The notes below the pieces were generated by a model that made no database searches, was not told where the DNA came from, and saw only the letters and a program-made list of their open reading frames with translations. Of a DNA stretch of 64,000 nt, positions 51,656-59,486 are shown one piece after another. The DNA lies in NCBI RefSeq assembly GCF_021166585.1, contig NZ_JAJOZE010000009.1:1-64000 (forward strand), written 5' to 3'. Both the position numbers and the translations under genes were made by a program. The first letter of the stretch is position 1; each line of letters begins with the position of its first letter. Source of the DNA: Metabacillus kandeliae. Lineage in GTDB: Bacteria > Bacillota > Bacilli > Bacillales > Bacillaceae.

Positions 51656-52639
51656 GTGAAGTGGTTCGTACGGATTGCCTATGCTGTTTTCCTTTCAGTC
51701 TTTCTTTTCAGCGCCTATTCTTTTGTTTCAGATAAGTATTTGCAAACAAGCGGTGCAGCAGAGGAAAACACCCCTCCTGTATACAAGGAGAAGAATCTGA
51801 AGCCAAGAATAGAAAAAACAAGGCTGTCACTTGAAGAGGAATTTCCGCGCATCAAAAAAATAAAAGAAACCCCGCTGCTCAATGAAAAATTCGAAGGCAT
51901 TTATCCAGCAAAACTCTCCATCCCTAAAGCTGGAATTGAGGCGGATATTGAAGAGACAGGAACACTTGCAAACGGGCAAATGGGCGTTCCTGCTGATCTC
52001 CAGAATGCCGCCTGGTATGAACCTGGAACAAAACCGGGAAACAAAGGCAACGCTGTCATTGATGGGCATGTGGACAGCAAAACAGGTCCAGCTGTTTTTT
52101 ACAGCTTAAAGAAACTTAAAAAAGGCGATGAAGTCAACGTATCAGACCAAAATGGCTTCACACTGACCTATATTGTAAAAGAACTTGTGAGTTATCCAAA
52201 AGATCAAGCTCCGCTTAAAGAAATCTTTGGAGAAACGGAAAAAAGAAACCTTAATCTGATTACTTGTACAGGCTTATTCAACAAAGAGCAGCATACTCAT
52301 GAAGAAAGGCTTGTCGTGTACACGGAGCTGGCACAGGATCAACAATCCGAAATAGCCCAAAAAGTACTGAAGCCAGAAAGCCCTTCGAACGTAAAAGCAG
52401 CAGGCGGCTTTGTTTCGTGGTATGCCGTCCGCAATCAAAACATCATCGGCTACAGAGTTTACAAGATGGAAAAAAACAGCGGCATCTATCACCAGATGGC
52501 CAGCGTATCTGCCTACGAAAGGAAGAACATTGCTGACACCAAAATGCAGGCGGACAGCAGCTATTACATTACGGCTGTTGACCGATATGGACAGGAATCT
52601 GCTCCTTCTGAAACGGTGAAAGGGAGCGGTGAGGAATAA
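51656..52639 (+). CDS. Class D/F-like sortase with C-terminal FnIII domain
   Basis: A 327-residue sortase: N-terminal anchor helix (about 3-23), linker, and a sortase barrel (about 80-230) with the catalytic triad H138 (IDGHVDS), C204 (LITCTG) and R218 (HEERLVVY). After the barrel comes a fibronectin type III-like domain (about 240-320: PSNVKAAGGFVSWYAVRN, IGYRVYKME, YYITAVDRYGQES). That tail is unusual for a sortase. Start uncertain among GTG 51647, TTG 51653 and GTG 51656 after GAGGTGG. It follows its probable substrate gene and ends at a terminator 120 bp on. Confidence 0.87.
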   Translation: MKWFVRIAYAVFLSVFLFSAYSFVSDKYLQTSGAAEENTPPVYKEKNLKPRIEKTRLSLEEEFPRIKKIKETPLLNEKFEGIYPAKLSIPKAGIEADIEETGTLANGQMGVPADLQNAAWYEPGTKPGNKGNAVIDGHVDSKTGPAVFYSLKKLKKGDEVNVSDQNGFTLTYIVKELVSYPKDQAPLKEIFGETEKRNLNLITCTGLFNKEQHTHEERLVVYTELAQDQQSEIAQKVLKPESPSNVKAAGGFVSWYAVRNQNIIGYRVYKMEKNSGIYHQMASVSAYERKNIADTKMQADSSYYITAVDRYGQESAPSETVKGSGEE

Positions 52640-52760
52640 AGATTATCCTTAGTGATGCAGAGTCAGCTAAGGTAACAGCGGTGCAGCGGGCGATACGGTG
52701 TTATTAGAAAGAAATATTTAAGGGTGCTGCATTTTTGCGGTACTTCTTTTGTATATAAGC

Positions 52761-52799
52761 AAAAAAGCTGATGGAAATAAGGCATCCATCAGCTTTTTT
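52761..52799 (+). terminator. Sortase operon terminator
   Basis: AAAAAAGCTGATGG and CCATCAGCTTTTTT form a 14-bp stem around an 11-nt loop. Confidence 0.9.
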
Positions 52800-52826
52800 A
52801 TATTATTGATTGTGATTTTGGTTGTT

Positions 52827-53123
52827 CAGCGCTTGTCGGCGCTGAACGAGCGGCTTGCGCTTTTCTATTTGTCCAGCTGCAGCCGCTAGCCCCTCGAGGT
52901 CATAAGCCGGTCATCCAGAGAAAGGAAAAGTCGCCTTTCTCCGGCTGTCCGTCTTATGCTTGTCGGGGCTGAACGAGCGGCTTGCGCTTTTCTATTTGTC
53001 CAGCTGCAGCCGCTAGCCCCTCGAGGTCATAAGCTGGTCATCCAGAGAAAGGAAAAGTCGCCTTTCTCCGGCTGTCCGTCTTATGCTTGTCGGGGCTGAA
53101 CGAGCGGCTTGCGCTTTTCTATT
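52827..53123. repeat. Covarying-stem repeat family A, locus 3 (two 127-bp units)
   Basis: Two head-to-tail 127-bp units (52861-52987, 52988-53114), differing visibly at one base (AAGCCGG against AAGCTGG), preceded by a partial right arm. They use the AGCCGCT / AGCGGCT stem. The core differs from the other loci: GAAAGG...CCTTTC with GGTCATCCAGAGAAAGGAAA instead of the AAAAGTC hairpin. With the terminator this accounts for most of the 480-bp gap after the sortase gene. Confidence 0.9.
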
Positions 53124-53778
53124 TCCCCAGTACCTCCGCAAAGGCTTCTGCTGCTGATTGACTGGATTGGGGGTTTTGGCCTGTGACGAAGTTGCCGTCT
53201 GTGATGACATGGTCAGTGTAGGCTGCTGCTCCTTCAAATTTAGCTCCTTGTTCTCTTAATCGGGATTCCAGTAAAAACGGCATTTTAGGAACCAATCCAG
53301 TTTGCTGCTCTTCTTCGTTAGTAAAGCCGGTCATGCTGACGCCATCCACGAGCCATCTGCCGTTAGATCTTTTCGTATTGACGAACCCAGCCGGGCCATG
53401 GCAAACAGCGCCGATTACTTTGTTATGGTCGGCAAAGTGCTGCAGGGCATTTTTTAAAGGCTGGTGGTCAGGCAGATCAAACATGGTGCCGTGGCCGCCT
53501 GGAAGAAATATGCCGTTATAGTCGTTTACATTAACTGCTGCAAGCACTTCGGTGTTTTGCAGGACCTCGATTGCTTCATTGAAGGCGTCAGGGATCTGAT
53601 CTTCTACGCTGTTTTGGTCAATTGGAATTCTGCCGCCTTCAGGACTGGCTGCTGTTACTTGATATCCTCTGGTTTTAAATTCATTATAGGGCTCGGCAAA
53701 TTCAGAAAGCCATAGACCTGTTTCCGTTTTGTCATCAATTTTGCTTGCGTTTGTTAAAACCATCAATACCTTTTTCAT
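53119..53778 (-). CDS. DJ-1/PfpI family protein (Hsp31-like)
   Basis: A 219-residue DJ-1/PfpI protein of the type 1 glutamine amidotransferase fold. The nucleophile elbow GAVCHGPAG has C126 and H127; FLPGGHGTMFDLPDH (about 91-105) is the family's active-site loop, and the N-terminal region contains TGLWLSEFAEPY. Related Hsp31/YhbO/HchA proteins act as chaperones, deglycases or glyoxalase III; which applies is open. GGTGGAGTTAAC precedes ATG. Its stop lies at the edge of the repeat array. Confidence 0.88.
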   Translation of the reverse strand: MKKVLMVLTNASKIDDKTETGLWLSEFAEPYNEFKTRGYQVTAASPEGGRIPIDQNSVEDQIPDAFNEAIEVLQNTEVLAAVNVNDYNGIFLPGGHGTMFDLPDHQPLKNALQHFADHNKVIGAVCHGPAGFVNTKRSNGRWLVDGVSMTGFTNEEEQQTGLVPKMPFLLESRLREQGAKFEGAAAYTDHVITDGNFVTGQNPQSSQSAAEAFAEVLGK

Positions 53779-53956
53779 GTTAACTCCACCTTTTGTATAC
53801 AGGATATATAGAATTTAACCCTATTCTCAAAAAATAAACGTGTTTTTCCAGCATTTTGGATTTCGAGACTTTCGGAGGAGCACTATTCTGAACAGCAGTA
53901 TGAGCTTGTCTGTCTATGCAAATGCTACCATGAAGAAGCAAAAGGGGGACGATGGA

Positions 53957-54646
53957 GTGGACCATTTTGCAATAACACTCGGCAGAACGTTTGCTGGTTT
54001 TTTTGTTCTTTTAATATTAACGCGCCTAATTGGCAAAAAGCAGCTCAGCCAAATAACGATGTTCAACTATATCACTGGCATTGCACTTGGAAATATTGCA
54101 GGGGATATGGTCGTTCATCGCGATATAAATTTGGCTGACGGCATCATGGGCCTTGTGCTGTGGACTTTACTAGCAATCGGCATTGAATACCTGGCGCTGA
54201 AGTCCTCCAAAACAAGGATTCTCCTTGATGGCGAGCCAACCATATTGATAAAAGACGGCAGGCTGATTGAAAAATCACTAATCTCCAACAGATTAAACAT
54301 TGATGATTTAACAATGCTCTTGAGGGATAAGGGGATTTTTTCTATTCAGGAAGCAGATTATGCCATTCTTGAACCGAATGGCAAATTGAGTATATTGAAA
54401 AAGATGGAGTATGAAAACACCGTAAAATCTGATTTTCATCTTCATAAAAAAAGAAAGTTTCTGCCGGCAGAACTGATTGCAGACGGAAAGCTTGTGAAAA
54501 AAAATCTGGAAGAAGCAGCTGTCTCAGAAGAATGGCTGCAAAATAAGCTTTGGGAAAAAGGGGCGGCTGGATATGATGAAGTGCTGTATGCGGAACTTCA
54601 GGAAGACGGCTCTCTTTTTGTTCAAAAAAAAAGTGAAGCCGATTAA
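53957..54646 (+). CDS. DUF421 membrane protein (YetF family)
   Basis: A 229-residue protein: three membrane helices (about 8-85) with the family sequence LTRLIGKKQLSQITMFNYI, then the DUF421 cytosolic or exterior domain (TRILLDGEPTILIKDGRLIE, AILEPNGKLSIL) and a second small beta domain. I choose GTG 53957, eight bases after AAAGGGGG; an upstream ATG at 53840 has no ribosome site and adds a non-family N-terminus. Function unclear; Bacillus has several paralogues. Confidence 0.85.
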   Translation: MDHFAITLGRTFAGFFVLLILTRLIGKKQLSQITMFNYITGIALGNIAGDMVVHRDINLADGIMGLVLWTLLAIGIEYLALKSSKTRILLDGEPTILIKDGRLIEKSLISNRLNIDDLTMLLRDKGIFSIQEADYAILEPNGKLSILKKMEYENTVKSDFHLHKKRKFLPAELIADGKLVKKNLEEAAVSEEWLQNKLWEKGAAGYDEVLYAELQEDGSLFVQKKSEAD

Positions 54647-54663
54647 TCTTCGGCTTCACTTTC
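54629..54663. terminator. Bidirectional terminator, DUF421 / MFS
   Basis: AAAGTGAAGCCGA and TCGGCTTCACTTT form a 13-bp stem between the convergent genes. Confidence 0.85.
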
Positions 54664-54664
54664 T

Positions 54665-55822
54665 TTAATCTTGCAGTAACTCTTCTTCAACAGGTTCTTT
54701 TACGGTTGAGCGTACAATAAAGAACGCAATGACCGATAAAATGGCTGCCATTAAAAACGGCGCTCTTGCAGAAACTGACTGTCCGATCACACCTGAGAGT
54801 ACAGGGGCAATCGCAGCTCCAAGCCAGCGGAGGAAGTTGTAGCCGCCAGATGTGATGCTTCGTTCAAAAGGTGCTTCCATCACATGGCTTGTGAAAAGAG
54901 CATTGTTTAAACCGGAAGCAAGACCTGACAAAATAATCAAGACAACCATCGCTGGTGTGGATGGAATAAGGAACAGAAGCAGCAGAAACAGCACAAAGGC
55001 TGCTAGGCTGAACGGAAGAATCTGTTTGGCTGCCCATTTTTTCTCCAGCTGATGGGATAAAATAGCCGATCCATACGCAAGACACAATCCCCAGCCGAAA
55101 AATACAAGCCCTATCTGAATAGTAGAAAGCTTTACGACAAGAGGAGAATAAGCAAGCACCACGAAAAAGCCATAGTAGTAAAGCATTCCGCCAATGGCAG
55201 TTTTAAAGAAAGGCTTAAACTTAAACAGCTTGCCCATTTCTTTAAAGCCTGCAGCCTTCCTTTGCTTGCCTTTGCCGGGATCCTTAATAAAGAAAATTAC
55301 AAGGATAAAGGCAACAAAAATTAATACGCTTGTCGCCATGAATGGATATCTCCAAGAACTGCCGCCAAGAACACCGCCAACAAGCGGTCCGCCTGCCATG
55401 CCAAGTCCTATTGCTGCTTCATACAAACCGATCGCCGTATGAGCCTGGGGAGTTAAAGCGATTAAAAGAGTCATGGCAGTAGCGAAGAACATGCTGTTTC
55501 CAAAGCCCCACCCAGCTCTGAATAAAGAAAGTTCTGTAATACCGTTTGAAAAACCGCATATAAGTGCAAAAACAGTTACAATGGCAAGTCCAATCGCCAT
55601 CATTCGCTTATCACCGAACCGGCTTGCGAAAATGCCGGCAGGAATCATCATCACGGCCATCGTCAGGATATAGGAAGTAAAGAGCATTTCAACCTGCCAA
55701 TGCTTTGCACCGATTTGTTCGGCAATCGCAGGCAGAATCGGATCAACTACGCCGATTCCCATAAAAGCCAGAAATGCTGCAAAAACAGTAATCCATCTGG
55801 CCAATGTTTGATTGTTTTCCAT
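54665..55822 (-). CDS. MFS efflux transporter
   Basis: A 385-residue major facilitator protein with twelve predicted helices. Drug-efflux features: GIGVVDPILPAIAEQIGA at the first helix, the loop 2-3 motif IFASRFGDKRMMAIG, and helix 5 motif GLGMAGGPLVGGVLGG (antiporter motif C-like). It starts directly at the stop codon of the MerR-type regulator gene, forming an operon. The exported compound is unknown; likely a lipophilic cation or other drug, judging by the regulator. Confidence 0.88.
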   Translation of the reverse strand: MENNQTLARWITVFAAFLAFMGIGVVDPILPAIAEQIGAKHWQVEMLFTSYILTMAVMMIPAGIFASRFGDKRMMAIGLAIVTVFALICGFSNGITELSLFRAGWGFGNSMFFATAMTLLIALTPQAHTAIGLYEAAIGLGMAGGPLVGGVLGGSSWRYPFMATSVLIFVAFILVIFFIKDPGKGKQRKAAGFKEMGKLFKFKPFFKTAIGGMLYYYGFFVVLAYSPLVVKLSTIQIGLVFFGWGLCLAYGSAILSHQLEKKWAAKQILPFSLAAFVLFLLLLFLIPSTPAMVVLIILSGLASGLNNALFTSHVMEAPFERSITSGGYNFLRWLGAAIAPVLSGVIGQSVSARAPFLMAAILSVIAFFIVRSTVKEPVEEELLQD

Positions 55823-56233
55823 CTACTTATTCTCCTCTGCTGTTAAGTATTGTTTGACTCTGTCTGAGAGCTCCTGCAAATCGTCTTTGAATTGCTGCAT
55901 TCGCGCCATTTTGTCCTCAATCATAGAAATTTGATTTTCTATACCATCAGAAACTTTTTCAAGCTCTGCGCGGTCTTGACTTGATGGACCGCCATTTTTC
56001 GGATCAACAGTATCGTGCAAATCCAGGAACTGCTGCAGCTCCTGCAGTGAAAAACCGAGAATTTCCTTAGCAAGAACTACTTTTTTCAGACGTTCAATAT
56101 CTGTTTCCGTATAAAGCCTTGTACCGCCATCAGACCGCTCAGGAACATGAATAAGACCGATCTGCTCATAATAGCGGATCGCCCTCTTAGTCAGACCGGT
56201 TTCTTTTGCCGCATCATCTATTTTTTTCAGCAG
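55823..56233 (-). CDS. MerR-family regulator with CTG start
   Basis: A 136-residue MerR-type activator: winged helix (KKIDDAAKETGLTKRAIRYY, then EQIGLIHVPERSDGGTRLYT), the family helix region (LKKVVLAKEILGFSLQELQQF) and a C-terminal coiled coil (MIEDKMARMQQFKDDLQEL). The full MerR domain opens after a TGA with no ATG, GTG or TTG before it; CTG at 56233 or 56230, seven to ten bases after GAGGTG, is the best start. The first normal start (TTG 56020) would remove the whole DNA-binding domain. Operon with the MFS gene. Confidence 0.85.
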   Translation of the reverse strand: MLKKIDDAAKETGLTKRAIRYYEQIGLIHVPERSDGGTRLYTETDIERLKKVVLAKEILGFSLQELQQFLDLHDTVDPKNGGPSSQDRAELEKVSDGIENQISMIEDKMARMQQFKDDLQELSDRVKQYLTAEENK

Positions 56234-56267
56234 GATCTGTCACCTCTTTATAAAATAATCACATATC

Positions 56268-56300
56268 TAACCTTAACGTTAACGTTAGATTTTGTCAAGA
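56268..56300 (-). promoter_or_regulatory. MerR-type promoter/operator
   Basis: TAACGTTAACGTTA (56274-56287) is a perfect 14-bp palindrome, extended as CTAACGTTAACGTTAAG, directly downstream of a TTGACA -35 element on the minus strand. The over-long spacer with a centred palindrome is typical of MerR-activated promoters. It precedes the regulator gene, so autoregulation is expected. Confidence 0.7.
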
Positions 56301-56396
56301 TCCCAGCATCAGGAAGAAAATAACGTGTATATTTGGAAACCATCTTTCTCATATTACAAATGTAGGATAAGGCACCTTTAGGAAGGGGTGAAAGAA

Positions 56397-56552
56397 ATGA
56401 AATTGTTCGGAAGAGATAACAAAGAATCAAAACCGGAGAACAATGAAGCACTTCAATCTTCTCTCCAGGAAGCTGAACAAGCTCTTCAAGGAGATCCGCT
56501 AAAAGAAGCAGTTGAAAATAAAAAGAATGAAAGTGATTCTTCTAAAATGTAA
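56397..56552 (+). CDS. Small acidic-hydrophilic protein, 51 aa
   Basis: A 51-residue protein, MKLFGRDNKESKPENNEA at the start and VENKKNESDSSKM at the end, with a short helix QSSLQEAEQALQGDP. GGAAGGGGTG lies six to seven bases before ATG and a strong terminator follows the stop. No family recognised; small Bacillus spore-associated or stress proteins have similar composition, which is only a hint. Confidence 0.65.
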   Translation: MKLFGRDNKESKPENNEALQSSLQEAEQALQGDPLKEAVENKKNESDSSKM

Positions 56553-56555
56553 TGC

Positions 56556-56588
56556 AAAAAATGCGGTTCCAGCTGGAACCGCATTTTT
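56556..56588. terminator. Terminator after 51-aa gene
   Basis: AAAAATGCGGTTCC-AGCT-GGAACCGCATTTTT, a 14-bp stem; also serves the convergent DUF3817 gene. Confidence 0.9.
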
Positions 56589-56601
56589 CTTCAGAATAGC
56601 C

Positions 56602-56898
56602 TTATACAGTCTGTCGTTTGTTCAATTTTGAATTCAGCACAAACGTCCCAAAGGGGATAATAGAAGCAATCACAGCTCCAAATGCAGCGAGCAATGACCA
56701 CTTATGGGCAATGGCAGCATTTGCAACAGCCAGCAGAAACAGGACAAAAAAGAGTCCATGAAGACCGCCGACAATGGTCACAGCCAGCGGGAATCCCGCA
56801 GCATATTTCAATGGCATGGCAATGGCAAGCAGGACAATGAAAGAAATTCCCTCAATCGTTCCGATTAACTTTAATCTTTCAATCGGTGAATTCAGCAT
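56602..56898 (-). CDS. DUF3817 membrane protein
   Basis: A 98-residue three-helix membrane protein of the DUF3817 family: LKLIGTIEGISFIVLLAIAMP (about 9-29, with the family's GxxEGxSF), VTIVGGLHGLFFVLFL and IIPFGTFVLNSKL. Ribosome site GCGGAGGTAC precedes ATG. Function unknown. Confidence 0.88.
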   Translation of the reverse strand: MLNSPIERLKLIGTIEGISFIVLLAIAMPLKYAAGFPLAVTIVGGLHGLFFVLFLLAVANAAIAHKWSLLAAFGAVIASIIPFGTFVLNSKLNKRQTV

Positions 56899-57014
56899 GT
56901 ATGTACCTCCGCAGGACAGGATTCTTCTTCATTATATACATGGCAAGGGAAAGAAATTATCATTCTTGGCCAATGTTCATAAAGTTGTACGAAAAATAAT
57001 AACCTAAAACATAG

Positions 57015-57043
57015 TTGACTCATCAGAATTCTCAGAATATAAT
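57015..57043 (+). promoter_or_regulatory. Sigma-A promoter upstream of TauE-type gene
   Basis: TTGACT (57015-57020), exactly 17 bp, TATAAT (57038-57043). Transcription would start near 57050, just before a structured leader. Confidence 0.8.
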
Positions 57044-57055
57044 GCTTAAAAGAGT

Positions 57056-57126
57056 TGAAAAATCCCCAGACTGATCGGAAAACCGAAGGTCCTTTGTGCA
57101 GGTGATGCATAGAGGATTTTTTTACT
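57056..57126 (+). promoter_or_regulatory. Structured leader RNA ending in terminator, TauE-type gene
   Basis: Between promoter and gene the RNA can fold as AAAAATCC closing with GGATTTTTTT, enclosing GAC..CGG-AAAA-CCG..GTC and TGCAGGTGATGCA. The closing arm runs into a seven-T tract, a terminator 45 bp before the start codon. The layout (promoter, about 75-nt folded leader, terminator, gene) is that of an attenuator or riboswitch. I match no known class. A tandem terminator for an upstream gene is unlikely, as none points here. Confidence 0.5.
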
Positions 57127-57171
57127 GTTACCAGCATTAAAAATTCTGGAAAGCTAAGGGGGAAAAGCATT

Positions 57172-58056
57172 TTGAAAAAACTGATTGTCTTTATTATTGT
57201 CGGACTGCTGGCACAGCTGATTGACGGGTCGCTTGGCATGGCTTACGGGGTTACGTCAACCTCGCTTCTGCTTGCTTTTGGGGTTGTTCCTGCTGCTGCT
57301 TCTGCGTCAGTCCATTTGGCTGAAGTCGTCACAACAGCTGCATCCGGCATCTCGCACTTGAAATTTGGAAATGTAGACAAAGAAGCGGTTTACAAACTGA
57401 TTATCCCGGGATCTATCGGTGCATTTATCGGAGCATGCTTTTTAAGCAGTATTTCAGGAGATTTGGCAAAGCCATATATCTCCATTTTTCTTCTGCTTCT
57501 TGGGCTCTATGTGCTCATCCGCTTTTTATTTCTTGTAAAAGAAGAAAAGGAAATAAAGGAAAAGCTCAGCCTTTCCAAGAAAGGAGCGATCCCTCTTGGA
57601 TTGATTGCCGGCTTTGCCGATGCAACAGGCGGGGGCGGCTGGGGTCCTATTGCCACACCTGTTCTGCTTTCTAAAAAGGGGTCTTCTGCAAGAAAAGTAG
57701 TTGGAACGGTGGACACAAGCGAATTTGCCATCTCCGTTTCTGCTTCAATCGGCTTTATTATATCCCTTGGCTGGGAGCAGGTTAATTGGCTATGGGTGGG
57801 CGCCCTTATGACCGGCGGGCTGATTGCCGCCCCGATTGCTGCCTATCTTGTACGGAAAATTCCTGCCAAGCTGCTCGGTGTGCTTGTCGGAGGCTTTATT
57901 CTGCTTATTAACTCACGGACACTTATGCAGACATGGGTGCCGGAAAAATCGCTTCATCCCGTGTTTTATACGCTTATTATTGCTGTTTGGGCTGCCGCTC
58001 TGGGATTTGCCGTGTTTAAAAACCGGCAATCAAAGCACTTTGAATCAGCTATGTAA
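57172..58056 (+). CDS. TauE/SafE family sulfite/anion permease
   Basis: A 294-residue membrane protein with about eight helices and the TauE/SafE features: GSLGMAYGVTSTSLLLAFG in the first repeat and GFADATGGGGWGPIATPVLL in the second. The family moves sulfite, sulfoacetate or related anions, often linked to sulfur metabolism. TTG start at 57172 follows AAGGGGG by nine bases. Its transcript has a structured leader, suggesting ligand-controlled expression. Confidence 0.9.
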   Translation: MKKLIVFIIVGLLAQLIDGSLGMAYGVTSTSLLLAFGVVPAAASASVHLAEVVTTAASGISHLKFGNVDKEAVYKLIIPGSIGAFIGACFLSSISGDLAKPYISIFLLLLGLYVLIRFLFLVKEEKEIKEKLSLSKKGAIPLGLIAGFADATGGGGWGPIATPVLLSKKGSSARKVVGTVDTSEFAISVSASIGFIISLGWEQVNWLWVGALMTGGLIAAPIAAYLVRKIPAKLLGVLVGGFILLINSRTLMQTWVPEKSLHPVFYTLIIAVWAAALGFAVFKNRQSKHFESAM

Positions 58057-58198
58057 CAACAGGATCAGGACTAAAGACTTGTTATTCATTTAAAAAAATC
58101 CAAAGTTTTTCAATTAATCTCATAAAATACCATAATACTGGTCTCCTTTTTGTTATAATAGGCCCTGTGTCTTATATTTCAAAAAAGGAGCGTACAAA

Positions 58199-59350
58199 GT
58201 GAAAAAATCTTTAGCAGCATCTTTGGCTTTATTGTTATTCTTCTGTATTTTTCCAATTAGTGGAGGAAATATGGCAAAAGCTAAAGCAGAATCCCTTACG
58301 ATTACAGGACAATCCCAGCTGACTTCACAGCAGCTCGGAGACTACGTGCTCATGAACAATCCCTTTCCGGCAATAATGGGTATAAGTATATACCAGCTTG
58401 CCGATCTATATTTGGAAATAGGCAGCAAGGAAGGAATCAGAGGCGATGCAGCCTTTGCGCAGGCTATCCATGAAACAGGTTATTTTGCTTTCGGAGGCGA
58501 CGTAATTCCTGCACAAAACAATTACGCAGGAATTGGAACCGTTGGAGGAGGCGTCAAAGGTGCTTTCTTTGCAACACCGGAAGAAGGAGTGCGGGCTCAC
58601 ATTCAGCACTTAAAAGCCTATGCTTCAACGCTTCCGCTTGAAACCGAACTCGCTGATCCGCGTTTCTCTCTTGTCAGACGGGGTGTAGCAGAAGTATGGA
58701 CAGACTTGAATGGAAAATGGGCTGTGCCTGGCAACAACTACGGCCAAAACATCATGACTATTTACAGCGCCATGGCGTCGATGACGCTAACCATACCAAA
58801 CGTAACGCTGCCTTCAGGTCATTCCCTGCCGGTCGGCATGCTGTATTTCTCAAAGGATGTTCCGCTTCTTTCCCCAAATGGCATAGTGTATAAATGGATG
58901 AAAAGAGGAAGTACTGCGAGAGTGTATGGAGTAATCGGCAAAGCTTACGATACAGGCGGAGGCTATACGATCGAAGCTGACAGCAGCAAAATGGCCATTG
59001 CCATAGGGCGTGCACTGATTAAAAAATCCGATACTTACTTATATGGCCCTGACAAAAAAATCTCCAGAAAAATTATTCCTGGAGAAGCGCTGAGAGTGTA
59101 TTCATTTGATGAGGCCAATTACTATGTAGGCGGCGGCTATTATGTACCTAAAAGTTCAAATCCTACTTACTTTGTTGGAACCATTAAGCTTGGCGCTGAT
59201 ACAGTTTTATATGATCAGCAGGGGAATCCTAATAAAACCCTTGCTAAAGGGGATTCCTTCAGAGTATACGGTATTGAAGGCAAGAAGCTTGATTTAGGCA
59301 ATCAATACACCATTACCTACAATAAAGCATTGATGACGTATTCTAATTAA
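58199..59350 (+). CDS. Secreted endo-beta-N-acetylglucosaminidase
   Basis: A 383-residue cell-wall hydrolase: signal peptide (about 1-31), glucosaminidase (GH73-like) domain (about 45-195) with general acid E92 in AQAIHETGYFAFGG and the family stretch NNYAGIGTVGGGVKG, TPEEGVRAHIQHLKAY, then two C-terminal repeats (about 205-383) of SH3-like type for wall binding (YFSKDVPLLSPNG, YFVGTIKLGADTVLY). Start GTG 58199 after AAAGGAG. Acts in wall turnover. Terminator follows. Confidence 0.85.
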   Translation: MKKSLAASLALLLFFCIFPISGGNMAKAKAESLTITGQSQLTSQQLGDYVLMNNPFPAIMGISIYQLADLYLEIGSKEGIRGDAAFAQAIHETGYFAFGGDVIPAQNNYAGIGTVGGGVKGAFFATPEEGVRAHIQHLKAYASTLPLETELADPRFSLVRRGVAEVWTDLNGKWAVPGNNYGQNIMTIYSAMASMTLTIPNVTLPSGHSLPVGMLYFSKDVPLLSPNGIVYKWMKRGSTARVYGVIGKAYDTGGGYTIEADSSKMAIAIGRALIKKSDTYLYGPDKKISRKIIPGEALRVYSFDEANYYVGGGYYVPKSSNPTYFVGTIKLGADTVLYDQQGNPNKTLAKGDSFRVYGIEGKKLDLGNQYTITYNKALMTYSN

Positions 59351-59355
59351 TAATG

Positions 59356-59386
59356 AAGGACTCCTTTAAGAGAAGGGAGTCCTTTT
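59356..59386 (+). terminator. Glucosaminidase gene terminator
   Basis: AAGGACTCC and GGAGTCCTT form a 9-bp stem around TTTAAGAGAAG, then TTT. Confidence 0.8.
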
Positions 59387-59486
59387 TATTGAAATCAAGT
59401 AAGACCTTCAGAAAGAGGGGATGCCTAAGATGTTTTTTTCAAAAAGGCGCATGTTTAAATAAATTCGGCCAAGGTAAAAGAACGCA

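Noticed and set aside
53840-53956. N-terminal extension of the DUF421 protein
   Set aside because: No ribosome site at ATG 53840 and the sequence is unlike the family; GTG 53957 has AAAGGGGG at eight bases.
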